Shown here one piece after another: positions 35,421 to 44,074 of a stretch of 64,000 nucleotides of DNA (its first letter is position 1; the number at the start of each line of letters is the position of its first letter). The position numbers and the translations under genes are program-made. The notes below the pieces were generated by a model. That model saw only the letters and a program-made list of their open reading frames with translations. It was not told the DNA's origin and ran no database searches. Source of the DNA: Variovorax sp. 54. GTDB lineage: Bacteria > Pseudomonadota > Gammaproteobacteria > Burkholderiales > Burkholderiaceae_C. Where the stretch lies: the NCBI RefSeq assembly GCF_002754375.1, contig NZ_PEFF01000001.1, positions 2,170,001 through 2,234,000 of the forward strand, written 5' to 3'.

Positions 35421-36074
35421 CTACAGGCCGCGTTCCACCATGTCGATCAGGCGCTGTCCGAGCGCATACGCGGCCGTCGCGTCGACCCCGCGCAGCGGGC
35501 CGTCGATGATGAGCAGCGCCAGCCCGTGCACCGCCGACCACGCGAGGTATTCGGCGTCGGGGCGCCGTGCCGGGTCGAGCAAACCCGCATCCACGAGTCG
35601 GTCGACCGCCGCGCCCAGCAACTCGAACGGGTTCATGCCGCTGGCGCCCGCGCCGTCGGGACCGACGTCGCCCTGCGCGTCTTCCGACACCACGAAGGCG
35701 GTGCGGAACAGCCCCGGCTGCGCCTGCGCAAAACGCAGGTAAGCGGTGCCGATGGCGCGCACCTGCGCGCGCGCGAAGTCGGCGGGCGGCTGGTCGCAGG
35801 GCAGCACGGCGAGTTCGCCTTCCATCGCCTTGGCCGCCTCCGACAAGGCCGCGGCGCGCACCGCCAGCAGCAGGTCGTGTCGGCTGGCGAAGTGGCGGTA
35901 GGCCGCATTCGGCACCACGCCCACGCGGCGCGTGGCCTCGCGCAGCACCACCGCATCGGGGCCCCCATCCCGCGCCAGTTCGATGCCGGCATCCAGCAGC
36001 GCACGGCGCAGATCGCCATGGCGGTAGGTGCTGCGCGCGGGCGGCAGGCTTTCGGGAACGTTGCTGAGCTTCAT
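35421..36074 (-). CDS. TetR family transcriptional regulator
   Basis: 217 residues. The N-terminal DNA-binding domain reads YRHGDLRRALLDAGIELARD, then LREATRRVGVVPNAAYRHFASRHDLL. The C-terminal domain matches the TetR_C_33-like group (VSEDAQ...FELLGAAVDRLVDAGLL). It is divergent from the VOC/SRPBCC/MFS operon with two symmetric sites in between and is probably its repressor. ATG 36074 is used; 36134 would place the start across the operator. Confidence 0.9.
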   Translation of the reverse strand: MKLSNVPESLPPARSTYRHGDLRRALLDAGIELARDGGPDAVVLREATRRVGVVPNAAYRHFASRHDLLLAVRAAALSEAAKAMEGELAVLPCDQPPADFARAQVRAIGTAYLRFAQAQPGLFRTAFVVSEDAQGDVGPDGAGASGMNPFELLGAAVDRLVDAGLLDPARRPDAEYLAWSAVHGLALLIIDGPLRGVDATAAYALGQRLIDMVERGL

Positions 36075-36086
36075 CACTTCTCCATG

Positions 36087-36136
36087 TGGACACTGTCCAT
36101 TATCTCTGCTATTCTTTGTGGACGGTGTACACAAAG
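36087..36136. promoter_or_regulatory. Two candidate TetR operators in the divergent region
   Basis: Site 1 is the perfect 13-bp palindrome TGGACACTGTCCA at 36087-36099. Site 2 is the related TGGACGGTGTACA at 36119-36131, embedded in a wider pair CTTTGTG / CACAAAG (36114-36120 and 36130-36136). The shared half-site is TGGAC / TGTMCA. Both lie between the TetR gene and the VOC gene, as expected for a self-regulated TetR system. Confidence 0.55.
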
Positions 36137-36195
36137 TAATCCCATTGTTTTCGCGCAGACCCGTTGTGCCCGTGAATCAACCCAAAGGAAACGCC

Positions 36196-36636
36196 ATGAA
36201 AGTCCAGTCTTACCTGTCCTTCGAAGGTCGTTGCGACGAAGCAATCGCCTTCTACAAAAAGGCGCTCGGCGCCGAAGTCGTGCAGCTGATGCGCTACAGC
36301 GATGCGCCGGCCGGCGGCCCCGCGGGCAACCCCGACGCCGGGTGCGCCGGCGGCATGCCCGGCCCCGACAAGGTGATGCATTCGGTGGTGCGCGTCGGCG
36401 ACACCGAACTCATGCTGTCCGACGGCAGTTGCTCGGGCCACGCGGAGTTCAAGGGAATCATGCTGTCGCTCACCGCGCACAGCGATGCCGACGCCCGCCA
36501 ATGGTTCGACGCGCTGGCCGATGGCGGCCAGGTGATCCAGCCACTGATGCCGACCTTCTTCACCTCCAACTTCGGCATGCTCAGCGACCGCTTCGGCGTG
36601 GGCTGGCTGATGGTGGTGGCCCCGCCCGCCGCGTGA
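36196..36636 (+). CDS. VOC family protein (PhnB-like)
   Basis: 146 residues of the glyoxalase/bleomycin-resistance fold. It starts VQSYLSFEGRCDEAIAFYKKALGA, carries HSVVRVGDTELMLSDG, and ends TSNFGMLSDRFGVGWLMV, the DRFGV-W ending of the PhnB/YdcJ group. First gene of the TetR-controlled operon. Substrate unknown; the family includes antibiotic-binding and metal-dependent enzymes. Confidence 0.88.
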   Translation: MKVQSYLSFEGRCDEAIAFYKKALGAEVVQLMRYSDAPAGGPAGNPDAGCAGGMPGPDKVMHSVVRVGDTELMLSDGSCSGHAEFKGIMLSLTAHSDADARQWFDALADGGQVIQPLMPTFFTSNFGMLSDRFGVGWLMVVAPPAA

Positions 36637-36682
36637 TGCGCGAGGGCTTGCTCTTCACTCTTCCCACACGCTTTTTTTCATC

Positions 36683-37210
36683 ATGCTCAAGACCATCGTC
36701 CTCGCCGTGCTCGCGCTGATTGCCGCACTGCTCATCTACGGCGCCACCCGGCCCGACACCTTCCGCGTCGAGCGCACCACGCGCATCGATGCACCGGCCG
36801 AAAAGATCTTTCCGCTGATCGACGACTTCCACCGCTGGGGCGCATGGTCGCCCTACGAAAAGCTCGACCCGGCCATGAAGCGCAGCTACGGCGGCGCCGC
36901 CAGCGGCAAGGGCGCGACCTACGCCTGGGAAGGCAACGGCAAGGCCGGCGCGGGCACGATGGAAATCACCGAGTCGCAACCGGCGTCCAAGGTCGCGATC
37001 AAGCTCGACTTCATCAAGCCCTTCGAAGGCCACAACACGGCCGAGTTCACGCTGCAGCCGCAGGGCGGCGCCACGCAGGTCACCTGGGCCATGTACGGCC
37101 CGAGCCCCTACATGGCCAAGCTCATGGGCATCTTCTTCAACATGGACCAGATGATCGGCAAGGACTTCGAGGCGGGCCTGGCCAATCTGAAGAGCGCAAC
37201 CGAGAAGTAA
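36683..37210 (+). CDS. SRPBCC family protein with N-terminal membrane anchor
   Basis: 175 residues. An N-terminal hydrophobic helix (LKTIVLAVLALIAALLIYGA) leads into a START-like domain beginning FRVERTTRIDAPAEKIFPLIDDFHRWGAWSPYEKLDP. Such polyketide-cyclase-like domains bind hydrophobic ligands. Encoded between two VOC genes in a probable detoxification operon. Function unknown. Confidence 0.85.
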   Translation: MLKTIVLAVLALIAALLIYGATRPDTFRVERTTRIDAPAEKIFPLIDDFHRWGAWSPYEKLDPAMKRSYGGAASGKGATYAWEGNGKAGAGTMEITESQPASKVAIKLDFIKPFEGHNTAEFTLQPQGGATQVTWAMYGPSPYMAKLMGIFFNMDQMIGKDFEAGLANLKSATEK

Positions 37211-37257
37211 CCGCCTCGTCTCCTCATCGACTCCCCTCAACCATCCAAGGAACTCTC

Positions 37258-37677
37258 ATGTCCCCCATCAACGCTTACCTCACGTTCGACGGCAACGCTG
37301 CCGAGGCCATGCGCTTCTACGAGAAGACGCTGCGCGGCACCATGCAGATGATGATGACCGTCGGCGAAGCGCCCGGCACCGAGCAGATGCCGGCCGACGC
37401 CAAGAAGCGGATCATGCATGCGTCGCTGGTCTACGGCGACGGCATCCTCATGGCCTCCGACTCCATGCCGGGCCAGCCCTTCGACGGCATGAAGGGCTTC
37501 GGCGTCGCGCTCACGCTCGACACCGTGGCCGAAGCGCGGCGCATCTTCGACGCCTTCGCCGACGGCGGCTCGATCGGCATGCCCTTCGAGAAGACCTTCT
37601 GGGTGGAAGCCTTCGGCATGGTGACCGACCGCTTCGGCACGCCGTGGCTGATCAACGGCGGCAAGCCGCTGGTCTGA
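37258..37677 (+). CDS. VOC family protein (PhnB-like), second copy
   Basis: 139 residues, a diverged paralogue of the protein at 36196: INAYLTFDGNAAEAMRFYEKTLRGT, then HASLVYGDGILMASDS, then FGMVTDRFGTPWLING. The Met-rich stretch MQMMMTV follows the first helix. Third gene of the operon; the ribosome binding site AAGGAA lies just before the ATG. Confidence 0.88.
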   Translation: MSPINAYLTFDGNAAEAMRFYEKTLRGTMQMMMTVGEAPGTEQMPADAKKRIMHASLVYGDGILMASDSMPGQPFDGMKGFGVALTLDTVAEARRIFDAFADGGSIGMPFEKTFWVEAFGMVTDRFGTPWLINGGKPLV

Positions 37678-37725
37678 GCGGAGTCGCCCCTCTCTCCTTT
37701 CCCTTCTTCGCAGGAAGCACCTTCC

Positions 37726-39201
37726 ATGACCGAAACCCTCGACAACCGAAAGCGCTGGCTCGCCCTGATGGTGCTGTGCCTGGGCGTGCTGATGATCGTG
37801 CTCGACACCACGATCGTGAACGTGGCGTTGCCTTCGATCCGCACCGACCTCGGCTTTTCCGAGACGTCATTGGTCTGGGTGGTGAACGCCTACATGCTGA
37901 CCTTCGGCGGCTTCCTGCTGCTGGGCGGCCGGCTGGGCGACCTGTACGGCCACCGCCGCGTGTTCCTCGCGGGCCTGGTGCTGTTCACGCTGGCCTCGCT
38001 GGCCTGCGGGGTCTCGACCTCGCAGGGCCTGCTGGTGGCGGCGCGCGCAGTGCAGGGCCTGGGCGGCGCGGTGGTGTCGGCCGTGGCGCTCTCGCTGATC
38101 ATGAACCTGTTCACCGAGCCGGCCGACCGCGCCAAGGCGATGGGCGTGTACGGCTTCGTGTGCGCGGGCGGCGGCAGCATCGGCGTGCTGCTGGGCGGCC
38201 TGCTCACGAGCACGCTGAGCTGGCACTGGATCTTCCTGGTCAACCTGCCGATCGGCGTGGCCGTGTACGCACTGTGCGTGGCGCTGCTGCCGAACGCGCG
38301 CGGCCATGCGCATGGCGAGAAGCTCGACGTGGCCGGCGCCATCACCGTCACCGCGTCGCTGATGCTCGCGGTGTACGGCGTGGTCAACGGCAACGAGGCG
38401 GGCTGGGGCTCCACGCAGACGGTCGGCCTGCTCGGCGCGGCCGTGGTGCTGATGGCGGCCTTCATCGCCATCGAGGCGCGCGTGCAGCATCCGCTGATGC
38501 CGCTGGGCTTGTTCAAGCTGCGCAGCGTGTCGGTGGCCAACGTGGTGGGCGTGCTGTGGGCCGCGGCCATGTTCGCGTGGTTCTTCATCTCGGCGCTGTA
38601 CATGCAGCTGGTGCTGCAGTACACGCCGATGCAGATCGGGCTGGCCTTCCTGCCGGCCAACGTGATCATGGCGGTGTTCTCGCTCGGCCTCTCCGCCAAG
38701 ATCGTGATGCGCTTCGGCATCCGCAAGCCGCTGGCGGCGGGCCTGTGGCTCGCGGCCATCGGGCTGGCGCTGTTCGCGCGCGCGCCGGTCAACGGCAGCT
38801 TCGTGCTCGACGTGCTGCCCGGCATGGTGCTGCTCGGCCTGGGCGCGGGCATGGCCTTCAACCCGGTGCTGTTGGCGGCCATGAGCGAGGTCGACCCGGC
38901 CGACTCGGGCCTGGCCTCGGGCGTGGTCAACACCGCCTTCATGATGGGCGGCGCCCTGGGCCTGGCCGTGCTGGCCAGCGCCGCGGCGGCCCGCACCGCC
39001 AACATGGCCACCGCCGGCGCACAGTTGCCGCTGGCGCTCACCGGTGGCTACAACCTGGCATTCCTTGTCGGCGCCGTGTTCGCGGCGGCGGCGGGTCTGA
39101 TCGGGGTCTTGCTGCTTCGCCCGGCCTCGCCGGGACACACCCACAACAACAGCGAAGCAACGTCGGCCCCGGGCGCGGCGGGTAACACGGCGTCGTCGTG
39201 A
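37726..39201 (+). CDS. MFS transporter, DHA2 (EmrB/QacA) family
   Basis: 491 residues with about 14 membrane helices. It begins KRWLALMVLCLGVLMIVLDTTIVNVALPSI, the TM1 motif of 14-helix drug exporters, then LLGGRLGDLYGHRRVF (motif A) and GVLLGGLLTSTLSWHWIFLVNLPIG (motif C). It exports drugs or toxic metabolites by proton antiport. It sits after the VOC and SRPBCC genes, in keeping with a resistance or detoxification operon under TetR control. Confidence 0.92.
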   Translation: MTETLDNRKRWLALMVLCLGVLMIVLDTTIVNVALPSIRTDLGFSETSLVWVVNAYMLTFGGFLLLGGRLGDLYGHRRVFLAGLVLFTLASLACGVSTSQGLLVAARAVQGLGGAVVSAVALSLIMNLFTEPADRAKAMGVYGFVCAGGGSIGVLLGGLLTSTLSWHWIFLVNLPIGVAVYALCVALLPNARGHAHGEKLDVAGAITVTASLMLAVYGVVNGNEAGWGSTQTVGLLGAAVVLMAAFIAIEARVQHPLMPLGLFKLRSVSVANVVGVLWAAAMFAWFFISALYMQLVLQYTPMQIGLAFLPANVIMAVFSLGLSAKIVMRFGIRKPLAAGLWLAAIGLALFARAPVNGSFVLDVLPGMVLLGLGAGMAFNPVLLAAMSEVDPADSGLASGVVNTAFMMGGALGLAVLASAAAARTANMATAGAQLPLALTGGYNLAFLVGAVFAAAAGLIGVLLLRPASPGHTHNNSEATSAPGAAGNTASS

Positions 39202-39274
39202 ACGCGACGGCGCCATGCAGCCCCCGCTTTTTTTCCTTTTTCAACGTTTCTATCCCTTATTCAGGAGAACAGAC

Positions 39275-39637
39275 ATGGCTCGTTATGTGGACGGATTCAT
39301 CGTCGCCATTCCCACCAAGAACGTCGACGCCTACCGCAAGCTCTCGCGCAAGTCCGGAAAGATCTGGATGGAGCACGGCGCGCTCGAATACGTGGAATGC
39401 ATCGCCGACGACGTGAAGCCCGGCAAGCTCACCTCGTTCCCGCAAAGCGTGAAGCTCAAGGCCGACGAGACCGTGGCCTTCTCGTGGATCACCTACAAGT
39501 CGCGCAAGCACCGCGACGCGGTGAACAAGAAGGTCTTCGCAGACCCGCGCCTGGAGGCCATGATGGACCTGAAGAATCTGCCGTTCGACGGCAAGCGGAT
39601 GATCTTCGGCGGCTTCAAATCTATCGTCGAGTTCTGA
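39275..39637 (+). CDS. DUF1428 (YbaA-like) family protein
   Basis: 120 residues: ARYVDGFIVAIPTKNVDAYRKLS, WMEHGALEYVECIADDV, FSWITYKSRKHRDAVNKKVFADPRL, ending FDGKRMIFGGFKSIVEF. This is the whole DUF1428 domain, a ferredoxin-like dimeric fold of unknown function. Last gene of the TetR-controlled operon; it ends 6 bp from the convergent TauE gene. Confidence 0.92.
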   Translation: MARYVDGFIVAIPTKNVDAYRKLSRKSGKIWMEHGALEYVECIADDVKPGKLTSFPQSVKLKADETVAFSWITYKSRKHRDAVNKKVFADPRLEAMMDLKNLPFDGKRMIFGGFKSIVEF

Positions 39638-39643
39638 GCATGC

Positions 39644-40402
39644 TCAGGCCAGGAAGCCGTCATAGACGAGCTTGAGGCCTGTGAGCAGCATGCCCAGATA
39701 GACGAAGCGATAGAACCACGTCGCATCGATGCGGCGTGCGATGCGGATGCCGATCCACACGCCCAGCGGTGCGATCGGCATCAGCACGAGCGAGGTGGCC
39801 AGCGTGCGAAAGTCGAGCAGGCCGAGCCACGCGTAGGGAATCCACTTGCTGAGATTCACCACGAAGAAGAAGTAGGCCATCGTCGCCGTGAACACCACCG
39901 GCTTGAGCCGCAGCGGGATCACGTAGGCATTGATCGGCGGCCCGCCCGCATGCGCGATGAAGCTGGTGAAGCCCGACACCGCCGTCAGCACCGCACCCAC
40001 CGCGCGCGACGGCAGCGGGTCGTTCGGCTTGGGCGGAAACGCCAGGCGCTGCGCCAGGAACACCAGCGTGAACACGCCCACGATGCCCGCCACCGTGTGG
40101 GCCGAGAGCACGCGAAACAGCAGCGTGCCGATCACCGTGCCGACCAGCCCGAACGGAATCAGGAACTTCAGCAGCGAGCGGTCGAAGTCGCGCCGGAACG
40201 CGGCCAGCCCCAGCAGGTCCATGAGCAGCAACAGCGGCATCAGGATGGCCGCCGCCTGCGGCACGGTGACGGCCAGCGCCATCATCGGCACGGCCAGCGA
40301 TCCGAAACCGGCGCCGAAGCCGCTCTTGCTGATGCCGAGCAGCAGCACGGCGGGAACGGCGACCGCGTAGAACGACGGGTCGGTGATGACGGGAAAAACC
40401 AT
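39644..40402 (-). CDS. TauE/SafE family membrane transporter (sulfite exporter type)
   Basis: 252 residues with about eight hydrophobic segments. Family motifs are LLGISKSGFGAGFGSLAVPMMAL near the N-terminus and VSGFTSFIAHAGGPPINAYVIPL in the second half. TauE proteins move sulfite or sulfur-containing organic anions; the real substrate here is unknown. It is divergent from a FadR-type regulator over a 173-bp region and has a terminator-like hairpin in its leader. Confidence 0.9.
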   Translation of the reverse strand: MVFPVITDPSFYAVAVPAVLLLGISKSGFGAGFGSLAVPMMALAVTVPQAAAILMPLLLLMDLLGLAAFRRDFDRSLLKFLIPFGLVGTVIGTLLFRVLSAHTVAGIVGVFTLVFLAQRLAFPPKPNDPLPSRAVGAVLTAVSGFTSFIAHAGGPPINAYVIPLRLKPVVFTATMAYFFFVVNLSKWIPYAWLGLLDFRTLATSLVLMPIAPLGVWIGIRIARRIDATWFYRFVYLGMLLTGLKLVYDGFLA

Positions 40403-40419
40403 GGGGAAATGCAGCGCAG

Positions 40420-40446
40420 AAAAAAGCCCGCCAGGGGCAGGCGGGC
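40420..40446 (-). terminator. Intrinsic-terminator-like hairpin in the TauE leader
   Basis: Read on the minus strand: GCCCGCC, 7-nt loop, GGCGGGC, then six T (40446 down to 40420). This is a complete intrinsic terminator, yet it lies 17 bp upstream of the TauE start codon and no minus-strand gene lies upstream. It could attenuate TauE transcription or block antisense transcripts running out of the FadR region. Confidence 0.6.
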
Positions 40447-40546
40447 CGTGCGGGAGCGTAGCAGGAAGCCCGATTTCCTGCCGACGGCCCGCCCGGCACA
40501 CGCCGCGCGGGACAACCCGCTTGACAGCGTTTCCCAGATTTATGAC

Positions 40547-40562
40547 ATTTATGATCATAAAT
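40547..40562. promoter_or_regulatory. Candidate GntR/FadR operator, 16-bp perfect palindrome
   Basis: ATTTATGATCATAAAT at 40547-40562 is perfectly symmetric and lies 13 bp before the FadR-type gene; an extra half-site ATTTATGAC begins at 40538. A -35-like TTGACA is at 40521-40526. Its place in the divergent region suggests the regulator controls both itself and TauE. Confidence 0.6.
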
Positions 40563-40575
40563 ACCCGAAACGCAG

Positions 40576-41358
40576 ATGCCCCCTTCCCAACCCAAGCCCT
40601 CGCTCACGCGCGACAAGCGCGTGAAACGTTCCGACCAGGTGGTCGACAACATCAAGCGCTGGGTCGTCCAGACCCAACAGCAGGTCGGCAACAAGCTGCC
40701 GCAGGAGAAAGAGCTGATCGAGCAGCTCGGCGTGTCGCGCGGCACGGTGCGCGAGGCGCTGGCCGCGCTGCAAGTGCAGGGGCTGGTGGCGATCAGCACC
40801 GGCCCCAACGGCGGCGCCACGCTCACGCAGGCCTCGTACGAGCAGTGCCTGCAGGCGGTGTCGAACTTCCTGTACTTCCAGCCGGTCGACATCACGATGC
40901 TGTACGCGCTGCGGCGCGTGGTCGAGCCTGAGCTGGCCGCCAACGTGGCCACGCGCCTCACCGAGGCCGACCTGGCCGCGCTGGAGGCGCTGATCGGCCA
41001 CAGCCATCCGGCGCACGGCGGCAGCGACGACTGGAACGAGCGCCGCGAGGCCGACCTGCTCTTTCACGACCGCCTCACCGAAGCCTGCAGCAGCCCCTTT
41101 CTCGCGCTGGTCTGCCGCCTGCTCAACGACGTGATCCGCCGCGTGATCATCGTGCGCAACGCGCTCACGGAGTTCGACCAGTTCGACGAGGAAATGGTGC
41201 ACAGCCACACCGACCTGCTCGACGCGCTGCGCGCCCGCGACCCGGTGCGCGCGCGCGAGGTCATGCGCGTGCACATGGAGCACGCCGAAGCCCTGGCCCT
41301 CGAGGCCGAATCCCGCGTCGACCGCGGCAGCCTGCTCATGAAGAAACCGACCGGCTGA
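40576..41358 (+). CDS. FadR/GntR family transcriptional regulator (FCD domain)
   Basis: 260 residues: an N-terminal GntR helix-turn-helix (KLPQEKELIEQLGVSRGTVREALAALQVQGLV) and a C-terminal FCD helical bundle with the metal-site motifs LFHDRLTEACSSPFL and HSHTDLLDALRARDPVRAREVMRVHMEHA. FCD regulators sense carboxylic acids. It is followed by amidase and Bug genes on the same strand and is divergent from TauE. Confidence 0.93.
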   Translation: MPPSQPKPSLTRDKRVKRSDQVVDNIKRWVVQTQQQVGNKLPQEKELIEQLGVSRGTVREALAALQVQGLVAISTGPNGGATLTQASYEQCLQAVSNFLYFQPVDITMLYALRRVVEPELAANVATRLTEADLAALEALIGHSHPAHGGSDDWNERREADLLFHDRLTEACSSPFLALVCRLLNDVIRRVIIVRNALTEFDQFDEEMVHSHTDLLDALRARDPVRAREVMRVHMEHAEALALEAESRVDRGSLLMKKPTG

Positions 41359-41474
41359 CGCCCGCGCGGCGCGCGCTGATCCGCCGCCGCCCTCTTCCCT
41401 GCTCTCTATTGCCTTCACCCCGGTTGCGCCGGGGTGCGGGGTTTCCTTTGCCTGAACTTTCCCTGACACTGACC

Positions 41475-42887
41475 ATGACTTCATCCCCCGCCCTCTGGCA
41501 GCGCAGTGCCGCCCACATCGCCGACGCCGTGCGCCGCCGCGAGGTGTCCTGCCGCGAAGTGACGACCAGCGTGCTCGCGCGCATCGCCGAGCTCAACCCG
41601 CGCCTCAATGCCCTGGCCGAGGTGCTGGCCGACGAGGCCCTGGCCAGCGCCGACGCCGCCGACGCGCGCACCCTGCGCGGCGAAGCGCTCGGCCCGCTGC
41701 ATGGCGTGCCGGTCAGCATCAAGGTCAACGTGGACCAGGCCGGCCATGCCACCACCAACGGCGTGATCCCGCTGAAGGACCACATCGCCCGCGAAGACGC
41801 GCCGGTGGTGGCGCACTGGCGCAGCGCGGGTGCCGTCATCGTGGGGCGCAGCAACACCGCGACCTACTCGTCGCGCTGGTTCACCGACAACGGCGTGCAC
41901 GGCCGCACGCTGAACCCGTGGGACGCGGCCGTCACCCCCGGCGGCTCCAGCGGCGGTGCGGCCTCGGCGGTGGCCAGCGGCATGGGCGCGCTGGCGCACG
42001 GCAACGACATCGGCGGCTCGATCCGCTACCCCGCGTACGCCTGCGGCGTGGCCGGCCTGCGCCCCACGGCCGGCCGCGTGCCAGCCTTCAACCCGAGCGC
42101 GACGAGCGAGCGCGGCATCACGCCGCAGCTCATGTCGGTGCAAGGGCCGCTGGCGCGCAGCATCGCCGACCTGCGCCTGGGCTACGAGGCCATGGCACGT
42201 CCCGACGCGCGCGACCCGAACTGGGTGCCGATGCCGCACGACCTGCCGCGCCCCGCCGGCCCGATCCGCGTGGCGCTGTTCAAGCGCACGCCGGGCATTC
42301 CGGTCGACCCGGCCGTCACGCAAGCGCTGGACGACGCCGCGCGCTGGCTGCAGCAGGCGGGCTACGAGGTCGACGAAGCGGAGCTGCCGCTCTTCCACGA
42401 GGCCGCCACCCTGTGGCGCACGCTGACCGTGGACGACAGCCGCCGCAACATCATCGCGGGCGTCGAGCAGCATGGCGACGACATCATGCAGCGCAGCCAG
42501 CGCTACATGCTCGAAGGCATGGCCGAGACCGATCGCGACGGTTTTCTCGACGCACTCGCGCGGCGCCAAGCGCTGCTGCGCAGCTGGTCGGTGTTCATGC
42601 AGACCCACCCGCTCGTGCTGATGCCCGTGTCGTGGCAGCGCCCCTGCCCGCAGGACGAAGACATCGCGAGCCTGGAGCGCGCTCGCGCCCTCATCGACGC
42701 CCAGAGCCCGCTGCTCGCCACCGCCGCGCTGGGCATGCCCGGCCTCGCGGTGCCCACCGGCATGGCCGGCGGCGCACCCATCGGCGTGCAGCTGCTCGCC
42801 TGGCGCTTCCGCGAAGACCTGCTGCTGGAGGCCGGCCAGGTGCTCGAAGACGCCGCCCGCTTCACGCCGCTGGTCGCGCAGCCCTGA
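41475..42887 (+). CDS. Amidase signature family protein
   Basis: 470 residues with the Ser-cisSer-Lys triad: the Lys in GVPVSIKVNVD, the cis-Ser in the Gly/Ser loop TPGGSSGGAASA, and the nucleophile in GNDIGGSIRYPA. It hydrolyses a carboxamide to an acid and ammonia. The neighbouring FadR regulator and Bug binding protein suggest a pathway in which the amide or its acid is taken up and used. ATG 41475 is preferred over TTG 41409. Confidence 0.92.
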   Translation: MTSSPALWQRSAAHIADAVRRREVSCREVTTSVLARIAELNPRLNALAEVLADEALASADAADARTLRGEALGPLHGVPVSIKVNVDQAGHATTNGVIPLKDHIAREDAPVVAHWRSAGAVIVGRSNTATYSSRWFTDNGVHGRTLNPWDAAVTPGGSSGGAASAVASGMGALAHGNDIGGSIRYPAYACGVAGLRPTAGRVPAFNPSATSERGITPQLMSVQGPLARSIADLRLGYEAMARPDARDPNWVPMPHDLPRPAGPIRVALFKRTPGIPVDPAVTQALDDAARWLQQAGYEVDEAELPLFHEAATLWRTLTVDDSRRNIIAGVEQHGDDIMQRSQRYMLEGMAETDRDGFLDALARRQALLRSWSVFMQTHPLVLMPVSWQRPCPQDEDIASLERARALIDAQSPLLATAALGMPGLAVPTGMAGGAPIGVQLLAWRFREDLLLEAGQVLEDAARFTPLVAQP

Positions 42888-42934
42888 GCTTTCTTTCGGT
42901 TCCCCTACTTATTCCAACCACCCGGAGACTTTCG

Positions 42935-43939
42935 ATGAACCCCTTCTCTTTCCCCCACGGCCCGGCGCTCTCACGGCGCGGCCTCATCCGCGCGGCAGCG
43001 GCCACAGGTCTGGGCGGCCTGCTGCCGTACGGCGCGAACGCGCAGCCGGCGGTCAACCGCCTGATCGTGCCCTTCCCGGCCGGCGGCCCGGCCGACTTCA
43101 TGGGCCGGCTGCTGTCCGAAAAGCTCAAGGACGAACTCGGCCGCCCGGTCATGGTCGACAACCGCCCCGGCGCCGGCACGCGCCTTGCGGCCGAGGTGCT
43201 GAAGAACGCGCCCGCCGACGGCACCACCATGCTGCTGGCGCCGGTCGACCCGATGTTCATCGGCCCCGCCATCTACGCCAACATGCGCTTCAACCCGGCC
43301 ACCGACTTCAAGCCCGTGAGCGACGTGAGCGGCATCCAGTTCGGCCTGGCCGTGAGCGCCACGTCGCCGGTGAAGACGCTGGCCCAGTTCGTCCAGGCCG
43401 CCAAGGCCAACCCCGACCAGGGCTCGATCGGCATCACCACCGTGGGCTCGCTGCTGCACTTCCTGGCGATGGACTTCGTGGCCCTGTCGCGCAGCGGCGC
43501 CACCCTGGTGCCCTACCGCGGCGGCGCGGCCATGGTCACCGAGCTGATCGGCGGCCAGGTGGCCTCGGGCATGGACGCCACCACCACGCTCACCGAGTAC
43601 CACCGCGCGGGCAAGCTGCGCGTGCTGGCCGTGGCCGGCGACAAGCGCGCCGACGGCCTGCCCGACGTGCCGACCTTCGCCGAGTCGGGCTACCCGACGC
43701 TCGTCGCCTCGTCGCGCTACGTGCTCTACGCCCACGCGAACACGGCCCCCGCCACGCTGGCGCAGTGGAACCGGGCCGTGCGCAAGGTGCTGGCGATGCC
43801 CGACGTGCGCGAAAAGCTCGGCCGCGTGGGCTACGACCTGCTGCCCGGCGCGTCGAGCGAAGAGGTCGTGCGCTACACCGACGCGCTGGCCGCACGCTGG
43901 CTGCCGGTGATCAAGGCCTCGGGCTACAAGGGCGACTGA
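42935..43939 (+). CDS. Bug/TctC family binding protein
   Basis: 334 residues with a twin-arginine-like signal (SRRGLIRAAAATGLGGLLPYGANAQ) and the Bug motifs VNRLIVPFPAGGPADFMGRL, NRPGAGTRLAAE and TLVPYRGGAAMVTELIG. It is 47 bp after the amidase gene and probably binds the amidase substrate or product in the periplasm. Third orphan Bug protein of the window. Confidence 0.92.
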   Translation: MNPFSFPHGPALSRRGLIRAAAATGLGGLLPYGANAQPAVNRLIVPFPAGGPADFMGRLLSEKLKDELGRPVMVDNRPGAGTRLAAEVLKNAPADGTTMLLAPVDPMFIGPAIYANMRFNPATDFKPVSDVSGIQFGLAVSATSPVKTLAQFVQAAKANPDQGSIGITTVGSLLHFLAMDFVALSRSGATLVPYRGGAAMVTELIGGQVASGMDATTTLTEYHRAGKLRVLAVAGDKRADGLPDVPTFAESGYPTLVASSRYVLYAHANTAPATLAQWNRAVRKVLAMPDVREKLGRVGYDLLPGASSEEVVRYTDALAARWLPVIKASGYKGD

Positions 43940-43973
43940 CGCCGGGCGGCGGCGAACCCAACCGCCAAAGAGT

Positions 43974-44015
43974 GTGCGTAAACGCACCGACCGGCGGCGG
44001 ACGGCTCGCCACACT
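43974..44015 (+). promoter_or_regulatory. Candidate Crp/Fnr-type site and -10 element upstream of the DoxX gene
   Basis: Palindrome GTGCG-TAAA-CGCAC at 43974-43987, then exactly 22 bp, then CACACT (44010-44015) as a weak -10. If CACACT is the -10, the palindrome centre is at -41.5, the class II activator position. The same arrangement occurs at 47008-47049. The distance from the palindrome to the start codon is 87 bp here and 84 bp there. Confidence 0.65.
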
Positions 44016-44074
44016 GGCATGGCAACCGCCGCAGTCCGTGGCGACCTTCCTTTCTTTCCTTTCAAGGATTCGCC

